From the NCBI GenBank assembly GCA_020747065.1, contig JAGMVK010000002.1, positions 2,294,001 to 2,358,000 on the forward strand: DNA of 64,000 nt, in the 5' to 3' direction. Under the pieces are notes generated by a model, which had not been told where the DNA came from, ran no database searches, and saw only the letters and a program-made list of their open reading frames with translations. The stretch is from Cadophora sp. MPI-SDFR-AT-0126. Its lineage: Eukaryota > Ascomycota > Leotiomycetes > Helotiales > Ploettnerulaceae. Of the stretch, positions 10,741 to 23,609 are shown piece by piece. Each line of letters opens with the position of its first letter. Positions within the stretch are counted from its first letter, which is position 1. The translations under genes were made by a program, and so were the position numbers.

Positions 10741-13700
10741 CTACTGGAGCATGGAATCGAGACTTTCTCCCAGAACGCCTTCGATCTTGACAATCCAGCG
10801 ATGTGTTTCCTTCTCCACGAAATCATCATCATCTTCTTGCAATTCGCTAATGAAAGGTAGCATCTCCGGAAGCATGGAAAGCCACTCCTCACCCAATCTG
10901 TCAGTAAGCTCTTGCTCACATTTGACTGCTGCCAACCTGACACTGGCGGTCTCAGACCGCATGTGCTTCAGTATTGCGCTATTGAGCTCTTTGTGATGAT
11001 CGGATGAATCTGCTGCTGCTGCAAGCTCAACCACGGCAGGAATGAGGACAATCACCAAGGGCAGTGTCGCCGCATGCTTGAACTGCTGGCAAAGAACAGG
11101 TGCAATGACTGTGAAGTGGGATGGGGCTTGCCAGAAATCATCCTGGTCATGCTCAAAACATTTTGTCAAAGTTCGAAGGACACGAGACCATAATTCCTTC
11201 GAGACTTCATCTTTGGGGTCGACAGCTCCCAGGATCTCGACAGCATTATCCAGCAGGTAGGTGGCATAGTTGGTGACGATTGATTTGAGGTTGTCGAAGA
11301 ACACTGCCATGAATCCGTATATGCTCTGTAAGCGCAAAGCTCGGCCTCCTTTGTCCTTCTTAGGCAGTGATGATGCCCACTCGATGAGGTTGGAAAACAT
11401 AGGCCTGAAGGTTGCATCGTTGAACTTGTAGATCATCTTGATAGCCACGTCATTGACCTCTCCTTCAATCTCAGAAATAGCTTCAGCTGTAAATCGTTCG
11501 TCTGCGGAAGCAGTCCATTGTCTGCGGAGATCGAAAGCATTCTGGAAAATTTTGGCAAGTATCGGAGAATATTTACTGATAACAGTCTTTGGGTGCTTAT
11601 CAACAGCAATGCTGAGGACTTCGAGGTACTCGTGAAGTGCCTGCTCAACATTAGTAAAATCTTCAACACTGTCATGACTGTGACTGACCAAAGCTCCCAC
11701 TGTTGATGCTCGCACCCAATCCTTCTCTAATGCTCCGAACATACTCTTGGCGTCAACTTGCTTTGCCAAGAGCTGTAAACATTGCATGCGGCTTTCGTCA
11801 GCTTCATCATCCAGATCGGCCTCGGCAGAGACGTTAGATATCTCAAGAAGTTTGTCCAAGTATGCCCCGGAGACCATGTACGGCAAGTGGTGAGCCAGAG
11901 CACTCATGAAGGCGTATCCCGCACTGTACAATTTCTGGGAATCGGCATTATCCTGCACACTCGATTCCATGTATTCCAAGGCTTTAGGAATGGCCACCGG
12001 AAGAACCGAGACAATTCCTTCTCTTAAAATCTCGACCAAAGAGGAAAGACATAAAAGAGCCATGATTCTGAGGCGGTTGTCTGATTGGCCTAGGCAATGA
12101 ACACTTGCAATGGTTTCAGCCGCTGCTGAAACGGCCTCCAAATCTTTCTTTCCATACTTTTCAGAGATCTTATCGACGCAACCAACAGCCGTATGCTTGT
12201 ACAAAATATCTTTGGACTCGCGGATAATTGCTGTAAGCTGTGGTAGGAAGCTGAGCATGGCGACTCTTGACACAGCATCAGATGCATTTTCTTGGTCAAT
12301 GCGAACCTCCAAAGACCGGAGGACTTTGCGACGCAGTCCTTCATTGGGCCTGTCGAGTAAGCTTTCGACAGACTTGACGAATTCGCTGGTCGATAAGAGG
12401 CCGAGAAGGCTCTCCAAGACATCACCGCAAGCATTGTGCAGGCGCTTCTGATCTTTCACGGTATCTGCCAAAGCCAAAATACTCTCTAGAAGAGCAGAGT
12501 AAAGATCTCGGACTCTGGCGGCATCCATGTCATCACGATTGAGTAGCTTACCGGTTTGAGAAATCAAGCGCTTCTGAGAAAGAAGATGTGGTAACAGCGT
12601 CAGCTCGTCGAGGGCAATGTTTTGCGGATCCCAGTTTCCGTCTTCATGGGTTCCAAGTAGAAGGTTAGAATATGAGGGCTTCGGCTTCAATACATCCGCA
12701 ACCAGATCGAGGTACTTGACGGCAGATTGCAGTTGAACTTCGACTCCAAATGAGCCAGTCATATCAGATGCGAAGGATTTGATGTCTTGCGTAACGCCGT
12801 ATTTGTCAACAAGCATCGCTAGAAGGGCGGACAAGAAATCCTCGGCACCCAAAGTTTGGACCAGGGAGGTGAAAAGAGCCTTTCTCCGATGAAGAGGAAC
12901 ATGCTCGTATGCTGCAACGAAGCTTAAAAGTAGTTCGGCTGCACCTGTGACTGGGTTTCCCTTTTCTTTGCGCAACGATGAGATCAGAGGTGGAATGACC
13001 TCGCGAATCGTTTGGCTGATGACATGAGCAGAGTATTCATCATTCTGTCTTAAGACAGAGCTGCCCATGAAAGTGAATATAGGCATAACGCTGTGGAGGA
13101 CAAGCTCAGGAGCCGAGTCTGCGAGAGATGCAATGAGAAGTAAGGCTGCATTTTGAACCTGGGGACTGGTCGTCTTCTGGACACAATCGACGAGCAAGTC
13201 GGCTCGGATGGCAGAACGATCCAAATTGATGCTTGGGTCTAACTTGGGGGCCTTTAAGATAGCAAGAAGGCTTCCCAATACCAATCCTTGGAGATAGGCT
13301 AATTCCGAGGAAACTTGAGCCTTGAAATGCTGCAATTCGGCCAACACATTAAACAAACCTCTGAGAAGCTCGGGGTGTTTGCCAGCTTCAGAGCTATCAA
13401 CCAATTGTAAGACGAAAGTGACCTTCTTTATGGCGGCATTTAGCAGTTTCGAGTCTTGAAGTGGTGTACGTGCCACTTCTCCGTGACTTGTCCTCCGCCT
13501 CTTAGTTGCAGGTGGCTTGTCTGCTAGCATCGCAGCTGTCGGGAGTTGATCCAGGAACGCTAATAAGATGTCGGTTGAAAGAGGAGTCGTGCGCAGGAAG
13601 TCTGCAGAGCCAGTTGATATCGATTCTCGCAATTCGTCCGCTCCTTCAGATGAAGTCTGCGCCGCATCCATCAGCATCTGGGCTGTGCTGAGTCGAGTCT

Positions 13701-16255
13701 CTCCCTTCAAGGATGACCACATGTTTCGAAGTCTCTTGAATAATGCGTCTAAGAATGCTGGCCTAGTCGAAGCAACCTCTCCACTGATAATACTAGCTAA
13801 GTACTGCAGGCCATCTTTGTCGTTCGCTGCCACGATCATGAGTAGTTGATCGTCGAGTGCTGCCACATCAAGTTGTTCTTCTTGACAATGCCGCGAACCT
13901 TCTGTTGACGACAACGCCACCCATTGTTGAAGAGCCGGGAGTAAGAATTTCGTTCTCGTCGTCCCTGCTATACTACGAACCTGATTCAGCGCAGTGAGCA
14001 GCTGTAGCTTCACGGCAAATAAGGGGGTATGGACAACGTGACTGGCGAGGAAGTTCAGAATAGCGATCCTGGCAGTTTGTGATAGCCGTCCTACATCTTG
14101 CTTCTTGGGCGTCTCGGCGTTCCGAGCGCTATTGAGGGACTTTTCGAAGATTGATTCGATATGCTTTCGGTCCAGTATACATTCTTCGAGACCTGGTATA
14201 ATCATCTCGCTTAATAGTCGAGCGACGATATCAGTCGGAAGCCATATCAACTCCTCAGTATTGGCTCCAGTTCCATACAAATCGTCTGACGCCCACCGAC
14301 GTGGCTTGTTTGCCGACTTCTTTTTGGCTTCGGGGATAGAGGGGTGTACTTTGCTTATGGCACTAACAAGTTCTGAGGCCGCGCGACGTACTTTGGTTGC
14401 AGCATCCCCTAGCGCTGCAATTGCGTATGGAAGAATTGCTTGGAAGTCCACCGTGGAAGCCTTGCAGTTCGAAACACACCGAGTCGCCATTTGGAGCGCC
14501 GATGATCTCGCCGTGACTGGATATGGACCGCACCAAGTTCTCATGTAGAAGCTGAGATAAATGGTGTCTTCCAATGCAGTTTCTCGTCGAAGAATCGGAA
14601 TTTGGTCGAATGTGTCGAGATCAGTAGCATTAGATGCAGAGCTAATGAAAGCTCTACACAAGTCTGGATATATATGAGATGGGTCATGTGACAAAAACGT
14701 CGACTCATTGACGGTCTTCTTGGGTAAAGCTTCAAGGATGGCGGAAAGGTTGGGCGGACCTGCACTGACGCTTGCATCTTCCATCCTAACATCACCTGAC
14801 GGTGAGGGTGGTGCTTCGATACTTCGGAGAGTAGTTTGGAGTTTCAGCTCTAGATCATCCATATCGATATCTGTGTCTCCTAATACTCCACGAACCACAA
14901 AGCCAATGTGCCCAGATAGCTGCGTGAGCGACACTAGCAGTGAGGCAAGATGCGATCGCATGTCTAAATGTGAGATAGATCCCTCATCTATTTCGTGGGC
15001 TATCAACAAAAGTGTCTTCACAACCAGAGAGGTCTGTGCGTCACTCAGTAATTCTTGCTCAAGAAGTTGTTTGATGGTGGAAAGATGAGAAAACTCCGAA
15101 GTTCTGCGTACTCGGTCCACCAGTGCGACACAAAAACCATTCGCAAGTTTGTCCACCCTTCGTTGTTTCGAGAGCTCCGTGAGGAGACTCGGCAATTTTT
15201 GGACCTTGATCAGCTCCTTCGTGGTTTTTTTGGATGTCTGCTTTGCACTTCGATGTTGCGCGAGTATGGAGAGACATACAAGTCCGGGCACAATCGTTTC
15301 CTCAGTCCACCCAAGCACAACCGCCTCCATCATAGCTGTCAACAATTTGTCGTCCAATCCACCTTTTGAAGCCATGATGGAGAGGATCATGTAGCACCCT
15401 ACACGAAGATCAGACACTCGCTTCATCGCCAACCCCTCATTAAGTGTTGGAAGTAGTCTCAGGATGACTTCCTGCTCATTCTGTAGCTGCACTCCTTGCC
15501 TCCCTGACCGAGATTTGTCCATCATACCTGCCACAGCTTCGGTCATGACACCAGCCCAGAATGCCAGAAGAGCCTGATAATTTTGACGAGCTTGGCATAT
15601 CCGCAAAACATAGGCATTGAGGGCTGATGCGAAGGGGATGCTATTCGTGGCGACTTGGACAATTGTATGTCTTGGAGGCGATGTCAAGGACCGTATATAT
15701 GGTTGGAGAAATTTGTATTCGAGAGGCACTCTCTCTGGCAATATCGAAAGGAGTGTCGTGAATATCGGGAGTGTGTGGTATGGGAGGAAGGTTAGAAGCA
15801 GAAACGAGGTATTTCGCTCATGGATCCTGCAGAGAATGTCAACAAAGCTTCCTGAATATTTATTGCCTTTCAACTCACTTGAATCTTCGTACCAGCCATT
15901 CTACAGCTTTTATCGCTGGAGTCAATCTCAACCGGCCCCCCACCAGTCCCAGAAATGCTTCTATCCGTTTGTCGAGTTCCGAGTTTTGAACCGCAGTCAT
16001 TTGCGTCCGGTCTTCCTCTTGGCTCTGTTCGCTGAATATGTCCCGCTGGAACTCCAAAAATCTCCCATCCAATAAACATAGCTCCTGAAATCCTTCGTGG
16101 CATAACGTGTATATTGTATCGAAGCTCTGCGACGCAGCAATCCGAGGTTCGAAGATCAACGACTTTGAATGTTTGGCCTTTTGCGCTTTGAGATTTAAAG
16201 AATTTTCGGAATTCGCCGCAATTGCAGACAGCTGGGCTGCCAATGAGGTCGCCAT
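10741..16255 (-). CDS. UTP10: Utp10 / HEATR1, U3 snoRNP (SSU processome) component
   Basis: Two exons (15879-16255 and 10741-15826) give 1820 aa, close to other fungal Utp10 proteins. The start MATSLAAQLSAIAANSENSL is the conserved N-terminus; an ATG 14 codons upstream is less likely. The intron lies just after the VEWLVRRFK block and is 52 nt long; joining gives RRFKIHERNT, as in the family. The protein is almost entirely alpha-helical HEAT-repeat sequence, with the BP28-type C-terminal part ending in GVLGESLDSMLQ. Utp10 belongs to the t-UTP/UtpA subcomplex, which binds nascent pre-rRNA in the nucleolus and is needed for 18S rRNA maturation. It shares a short upstream region with NRDE2 on the other strand. 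Confidence 0.93.
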
Positions 16256-16532
16256 TGTGAATCCTACTTCTGCGACCTTCGAGCTCAGGATGTGCAAAAT
16301 ACTCGCATCCTGCTCTTATCGAAAATTATCATCCCGTCCCTCACTTTTTTCTCGGTTCGGATAAACTTTACAGGTGAGTTGGCGCTAATTTAGCGCAAGG
16401 CTGAATATCACGTGATGATTTATACACCCTCATCTAGAGCTCCTTCGCATGCTACGAGTCACGCAGACAAAAGACGACGAGACAAACATCTTACAGCAAT
16501 GTCATAGCACTCGTCAGGTCTGGGGTCTCACC
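16256..16532. promoter_or_regulatory. Divergent UTP10/NRDE2 promoter with inverted repeat and CACGTG
   Basis: 277 bases separate two start codons on opposite strands. At 16382-16396 lies a perfect inverted repeat (GCGCTAA-T-TTAGCGC), and at 16409-16414 a CACGTG palindrome, the core bound by Cbf1/bHLH-type factors. The inverted repeat sits close to the middle of the region, so it could serve both genes. Transcription starts cannot be placed from sequence. Confidence 0.6.
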
Positions 16533-19500
16533 ATGTCGGTAACCAGGACCAGTATCCCGAAATTTGGCTCCTTCAAACCAAAACCAGCAGTGCCGACTCC
16601 AGAGCCAGAGAAGCCAAAAACGGAATCGCGAACAGCTGGCAAACATAGGCATCGTGGTAGTGATGAGAGAGAAGACAAACGACGTAACCACAAGCGGCCG
16701 CGGTCAAACAGCAGGGAAAGACTCCCTACAAAGCTCGGAGAAGAACCGACTCGTGCCTCCAACGAGACCAAATCCCCAGATATTTTCATCATTGATCGGA
16801 AGGGTGATGTGAAAAATATCATCTATGGGAGTATACATCGATATAGCGTACCCCCATTTTATCGATATGGCTCTGGCTATGTTTTGGGAGCTTCCTCGGA
16901 TGTCAAAATTGATCGAAGTCAAGGAGACGACAAGGCAGTTGTTCTGAGAAATTGGCGAATGCCTAGGTCCCGGGAGAAATATGTTTTCTCAAAAGTTGAG
17001 AAAGAGCGGCCAAGACTATTGAGAATACGACCTGAGGTATTGGTGGAGACTTCTGGAGATATAGATTTAAATTTCGTCCCTCTTCAAGTACCACGAGGGA
17101 AGAAACGCAACTGCGGGACTGGGAATGAGAGTTCAGATGATGAAGAGAAGAGAGACTATCGTTCGATTTATGGGAAGCCGAAAGGTAGTGGTCAGCCAGC
17201 AGATGAGGATCTTCAATATGCGACTGAAACCGACTCGTCTGGTTCTGATACTGGCCGAGTCATTCGGCTAGACTCTGCTATTCGGCAAAAGAACGTTGAA
17301 CTGTCTCGGAAAGTCGAAGAGTTCCCACAAGACATTACAGCATGGCTGGCACTAATAGACCATCAAGATGTTCTCATGAAAGCAGGCGATGACCAACGTC
17401 GAACCACAAGCGCAGAGATCAAAAGTACAGCAGAAATCAAAATTCACATGCACGAAAAAGCTTTAGAAAAGGTGCAGTCTTTAGAAGATCGAGAGAGGCT
17501 ACTACTTGGTTTGATGGCGGAAGGAACAAAGATATGGGAACTCAAGGTCCAAACAGATCGTTGGGAGAAGATCTCGCAAGACAACATTGACAGCCTCTTG
17601 CTCTGGAAAAGTTACTTGAACTTCAAACAATCTACATTTACCACTTTCAGATATGAAGATATCCGAGACGTATATCTCAAGAGGATCCGCCTTCTGCAAA
17701 GGTCCCTCGAGAATGCCTCTGAGGAAGTCCATGTAGACATATATGAGCAGCTCATCTATGTCATGCTCAGACTTACACTCTTCATACGCGAAGCTGGATA
17801 CACAGAACTGGCTGTTTCGATATGGCAAGGTCTCCTTGAAATTAACTTCAATGCTCCCAGTGAGTCACTGGCGCAGGCTACGTTGATGGACTCATTCAAG
17901 GATTTCTGGGAGAGTGAGGTCTCTCGAATTGGTGAATCTGGGTCATTGGGATGGAGACACTTCGCAGCCAACAGTAGTGATTCCGATGTAAGCAGTTTTT
18001 CAAGGCTAAAAGGGATTTGACTAATTGACTCGCAGGTCCCAGATACCCAAACCGACGAAGTCGACGATTCTCTAAACCACTCGGACATTTTCCGGACCTG
18101 GGCCGCGGCCGAACGGATCCGAATGAAGTGCTCGCGAAGTCCTGCTCGGACCATGGATGAAGTGGTAGAAGATGATCCCTACCGGGTCATCATGTTCTCC
18201 GACATTGAAGATTTCCTGATCCAGCTGCCACCTAGTTCTGAGATACTGCATAAATCCTGCATCGAGGCATTCATACTTTTCTGTCGTTTACCACCACTGG
18301 CTACTGCTGCCTCGAAGTTCTCTTGGATGTGGGCAAGCGACCCCTTCGTGCGAAATGAATTACTTGAATGCAATTCAAGCTGGATAAAGACCGGATACTT
18401 TCCCCAAAGCAACAGCGACGAAGATCTTGGTAAATCGACGTTACTACATAATCCATTTCCCAATTGTATTAGTACACCAGATGTACTCTTCGGGCAGACT
18501 CTTGCCGGAAACGGTTCGTCACCTTTTCCCGTCACCTATCACAGTTTCACATTTGGTCTAATTCAAATTCAGATTACTTCGGCAGTCCCCCATCCCACCA
18601 ATCCCCATTCTCATCCCGCTTCTCCGGCGACAACGGCCCTGTCTCCATCACCTGGGTTCGCAACACCCTTGCACAACTTGTACAAGCTTCTTTCACAGAA
18701 GACCTAGCAGAGTATTACCTAGCATTCGAGTATCATCACTCCCCATCCACCATCAAAAAGGTTGCCAAAGGACTCTTGAAGCAACATCCCTCAAATCTAC
18801 GCCTGTACAATGCTTACGCTATGATCGAATGGTCGAGAGGAAACAAGGATATCGCGAATGGCGTCTTTTCTGCCGCGTTGAACATGAACTCAACAAATTC
18901 TCCGCAAAACAGAGGAACCGAGCACGAGCAACCTAATGATGCAATACTCCTCTGGATGAATTGGGCTTGGCTACATCTCGGCGTACCGGATCACAAGTCA
19001 GCAATTCAAACACTCCTCTCCATCGTAGATGGAAAGCCAGATCCTTCGATCAATCTGTCACCCACAATACTGCTAAGAGCTAAACAGCATTTGTCATCTA
19101 CGCGAGACTTCCTATGTTCCGCCGGGGATTACGGTCACGCGGTATTGTATACGGAATGTAAGTGCGCTGCGTTAAGCGAGCCCCCTTTTCCGAGATCAAC
19201 AAACAATTATTTTTCGGAATAGCATGCTAACGTACAACCAACAACACAGGCCTCGCTCTCCTAATCTACTTAACCTCTCCACCAACCTCCGAACCCCAAT
19301 CTCCAACCCAAGGATCCATTCTACCCACCCTCGAGATCTACACCACATTCACATCGACGCTCCTCTCGCGCAGCAACCTACCCCCTCACTCCAATCCCAA
19401 CACTAAAACCCAAACCCAAACCCAAATCCACCTCCACATCCTCACCCTCCACCAATCTCTCGCCCGCCTCCTAATCCACCACATCTCCCTCGGCCCCTAC

Positions 19501-20202
19501 CGCCCCACCCTCCTAAAATCCACCATCCTCCCTCTCCTCACCCACCTTCCACACCCCCACCTCTCACTCAAGCTCACCAGCACACCCCTCCTCCACCTCC
19601 TCACCTACCTCCAAACCCCCGGAACACAACACCTCTCAACCCCAACATCCATCCGCACCCTCCTACAAAGCACCCTCCTCTCCCCACCCCACGACTCCCT
19701 CTCCACCCGCCTCTTCGCCATCCAATACGAGCTGCGATACGGGACACGGTATTCCGTCGCTACTGCATTCGAGAGCGCCGTTTCCTCATCTACATCTGTA
19801 GGAAGGGCGAGTGCCGGGTTGTGGAAATTGTATTTCTTGTTTTGTTTGTATGGGTTTGGAGAAGGAGATGGAGATGGGAAGGATGTGCATAGCGGGACAG
19901 GGCCGTTGAAAGGGTCAGTAAAGAAAAAGGCGAAGGCAACGGCCAGTTCCAAAGCAAAAGATGTCTGGTTCCGTGCGCTTCGCGCCTGTCCATGGGCTAA
20001 AGAGCTATACGTCCTAGGTATGGAGGAATTAGGTGCCGGTTATGCGGATGGGAAGAGTGGGGTGACGTACGAGGAGTTGAGGGGTACGTGGAGAGTTATG
20101 GGTGAGAAGGAGTGTAGGGTTCATGTTGATCTTGAGGATGCGTTTGAGGAGATTGGGGAGTTTGCAAGGGATGCTAAGCAGAGGCGAGTTGCTTATAAGT
20201 AA
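16533..20202 (+). CDS. NRDE2: NRDE2-family RNA surveillance protein (half-TPR repeats)
   Basis: Four exons (16533-17987, 18036-18513, 18573-19157, 19250-20202) give 1156 aa. I start at MSVTRTSIPKFGSFKPK, the conserved opening; an ATG at 16449 would add 28 residues. A basic SR-like segment follows, then the family block DIFIIDRKGDVKNIIYGSIH (about residue 82). The helical, HAT/TPR-like body starts around FPQDITAWLALIDHQD. In animals NRDE2 binds the helicase MTR4 and restrains the nuclear exosome; in fission yeast its counterpart acts in RNA silencing and elimination (family knowledge). Exon 4 has odd base composition: strongly C-rich from 19250 to about 19730, then G-rich. It is divergent from UTP10 and convergent with the next gene, 107 bases away. 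Confidence 0.88.
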
Positions 20203-20309
20203 GGTGGTGCATTATCAACCTCACATACCGTCTTAATTAACCGATGCATTATGCAAACTTTCTACCCTGTCCTGTTAGCCTTCTAATCATCTACCTGCCT
20301 ACCCATACT

Positions 20310-22739
20310 CTAATAAGTCGTCTTCGAACTCTGCAAAAGACCCAATCTTACCCCCGCCTGCTCTCCCTCACGCCTCTCTTCCACATCCTCATCCACAGAA
20401 ACCCTAATAAGCGGCAAACCAGCACTCGCAGGATTGTCCTGCTTCATCAGCATATTCCAGCCTCCTTCACGTCCTCTCGAACTCAGTCTCACGGGATCAA
20501 GTCCCTGCAACGTCTCATCTCTCCCAAGCAAAGGCTCTGTATCATCATGATTACCGAACGGCGAACCCGGCCTATCGTTGCTTGATCCAACACCTAGACC
20601 CTCGATGCGTGACGGAATCCATAGTTCCTCGACAGCGTATTCAAATCTTGATCTGACGAGACGTTGATACCACCAACCGCTGTAGCAAACGACTACCATG
20701 AAGAGTGTCGAAATAGCACCCATCCACATCCACCAATACGACGAGTCTCGAGCTTCTTGCGTGTCGGTCGCCATGTTGAGAGCAGGGTTGATTTCATTTA
20801 TGTGCCACCATAATGTGGCAGCAGCAGAATGGCAGACGCAATTTCTGAAAACGCCTATGATTTGTAAAAGCATACCACCAACCGCAGCGACCAACGAGCC
20901 AAACCAGCATAGAGATGATAAGGCCCAGTATCGCCAACTGGTGAAAAGGTATTGCAAGAATATCCCACGGTCATCGTCTTCGAGCGCAGAACGGATCAGA
21001 GCCAGAACAACGCTGAACACCTGACAGAGGCCGTAGATCATGATACTCAGAGCCCTGCAGCCAACTCCTCGAGGTGGCGTCATGTAAGCCACAATTCCAC
21101 CAGCAAATGGAGGAACTAGAGCGAGAAGGAATGCTGGAAGGAAGACTTTCAGGATCCATGCTCTCCAGGTGAACGTCATTGTTCGTCGAAACGACTCGTC
21201 TTCATTCCAAGCTTGTGTTCGCTTGATCCATTTCATTTTATTCGTACCTCTACTCCAGAGAGATACTGGTTGGAATTCAGTCTCATAGGTATTGCTCCAA
21301 CCCAAGATCGAATGACTGAATCGATCCCATGTCCATCGCGAGGTAGAATGAGCAAGATATTCTGGTCTTCCGCGAATGTGGAAAGAGTGAGAAAGTTTCA
21401 GACACTGTTGTCTGTATCCCCATCCGCGATCATTTCCAACAATCCCAGCCGCAGTGTTTGGATTATTGCTGGCTAGGAGACATCCGCTGATAATTGCCAC
21501 ATGAACAATAATCTGCCGCCCCAAATCAACATGTTACTCAAGCTATTCCAATTGATTGTATAATGTGAAGCTATGTTTCTTGACGAGAACGTTAAACTTG
21601 AAACGGAGGGCTTACCATCAGCTCAATACCGAAGGACAACGAAATAGCCGAGTCCTCATCACCTGGATTTTCCAAGAGGTCCAAAATGGTATAGATGAAT
21701 GGCGCAAGGTAGAAAAGTACTGGACTTCCCACAGTACCGCCAAAGCTGGCCTGAGACCCAAGCAAGTTCAGGAGCCGGAATCTACTGCTTTGATCTCCTT
21801 CAGTAGTATCCAAGCCCGGAATCGTAATGCTTCTCGGAATTGATACTTGAGGGTTGCCCTTATCCAGGAGCAGGTTACCGCAAGTTACGGTAACGAGCAA
21901 TTCCCGCTTCATCCTTAGCTTCCCTTCATCGGTACCGTGGTCCAAATCTCTCACAAAGTTCACAATCCGGTAATCGAGATGTGCCTCATAAAGACCTCCA
22001 ACAAGCATGTTTCCTGCGCCTACAATAATGACCGCAATCCATATGATCGTATCGATAGTTACCGGTATCAGGATAATCGTAAAGCATAATAAGCTCACGA
22101 ATAGTAGAACGAAATTGTTGAACCATCCGAATCGTGTTAGGGTCGTCGGCCACTGGAATTCGAACAGGTTTGTAAACTCAATCTCCTTCCGGCGTGGAAT
22201 ACTCATGCTGAAGATGATAGATGGCATGATGAACCTCAGCTGAGGTTAGCAAATGCCACAACGGAAACGCATTGGAGAGAGAGAGAGAAAGATGTGTCTC
22301 CAGAGAATCTCCAGCACTCAAAGAGGTGAAGCATGGAATCCCCGACTACCTACTGTGCGATAGGAGCAATCCACTCATTCGTTATCGTAGCATTCGATAG
22401 TTGAATCCCACTACATCTCGTGCTACAGAACTCGTAAGATATGAAGAGGGGCTCGGCCGGTGGGAGGCCAGGGAGGTATGTTTGGCCACATGTCTGGTTT
22501 TCAGGGACCTGTGAGACAAACGTAAGATGATGTTCTTATGACTAGATACTTGCAATCTGGACGAATCAAAAGGAAGGAAAGCTCACAAGCCCGACAAAAG
22601 CACCCTCACTTTTTGCCAAGTTGCAACAAGTTTCTTCATTATAGGCATCCACGCATGCGAGTGAACTGAATATGATGAGGGCGGCGACGAGGAGGCCCCA
22701 AATGGCTCGATGCCTCGCCATCCTCGACTCTGTCGACAT
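20310..22739 (-). CDS. Multi-pass membrane protein with signal peptide and Cys-rich ectodomain, unknown function
   Basis: Four exons (22587-22739, 22354-22508, 21616-22234, 20310-21512) give 709 aa with all phases kept. The N-terminus has a signal-like hydrophobic stretch (AIWGLLVAALIIFSSLACV). A short lumenal or extracellular part follows with several cysteines (ETCCNLA, NQTCGQTY, YEFCSTRCSG) and N-glycosylation sites (NQT, NAT). After FIMPSIIFSMSIPRRK there are about eight hydrophobic segments, including FVLLFVSLLCFTIILIPV. A cytosolic tail rich in charged residues includes a TEPLLGRDE motif, which could be a sorting signal. I do not recognise a named family; it looks like a fungal-specific conserved membrane protein. 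The topology suggests a plasma-membrane or endomembrane receptor-like or transporter-like protein, but that is inference. Confidence 0.75.
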
Positions 22740-23609
22740 GTCTCCTAGACATACATTGATTCGAAGGTCGGAGACGCCGATTCGGGTAAGGAGGGTAGAG
22801 CGTAGTGGGTAAATACAGACGGAAATTTTCGAATGAGGAAACAGAAGGAAAAAGAGGGAATTGAAGTTCTAACGACCGATCGGCGCCAGGTCGGGAAGGC
22901 GCTTTGTTGAAAGAAGCAATTACTTCCTGCCAACAAGTTGTTTGAGCGACAGAGGTAAGGAAGGAGGGAATGCAGCATGCCCATTAACCAGCTAACTTCA
23001 ACAGTCTAAGATCTCAGTAATAAGCAGCGATGTTAAGACGAGATTGCTGCCCACAAATGATAGGTTGGCGGGTACTAAACCCCCACAGACCAGATAAATC
23101 ATCAAAAGTTGCAAACTAAGGAAAAACAGACACAACAGCAAGGCTGGAACAATCACTCATAGTCTCAGTCATAGAGAACCAGGGGAGCTAAATACGTCAT
23201 GTAGGATGAAAAAGAAAGAAGAACAGAAATCGCAGACTTTGGTCAAGCGGAGGAAAAGCCTGATGAGCGTGATTAGAATTGTCGTACTCCGGCTTTCACC
23301 CATCAGAGGAAATAGGACTTGAAGGAACCCTTTTCTTTTTTATTCCCTGCAAAAGGTTCACTGGCCTTCAGATCTCCGCAAAGATCCACCATCCTAGTAA
23401 AGTAAGTGTGTAGGAAGGTTCTAATAAGCTGTGCTCCAGACACCAGAGAATGTCAAATGCCCCCGAAGTAGTTTCCCATTCCACAACGCCTCATATGTAT
23501 CCATCAATCATTTCGTGCGTTTCCAGGCATCATCTAATTCATGTCAACCCAGTTTCTACCCCGCATCACACGCCCCAAAGCTTGAATTCTGCAAAGCAAT
23601 GCAACCAGA
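22740..23609. other. Upstream region of the membrane-protein gene / 3' flank of CSN1
   Basis: 870 bases with no supported gene. It presumably holds the promoter and leader of the minus-strand membrane-protein gene and the CSN1 terminator. Open frames up to 79 codons lack coding features. Confidence 0.4.
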
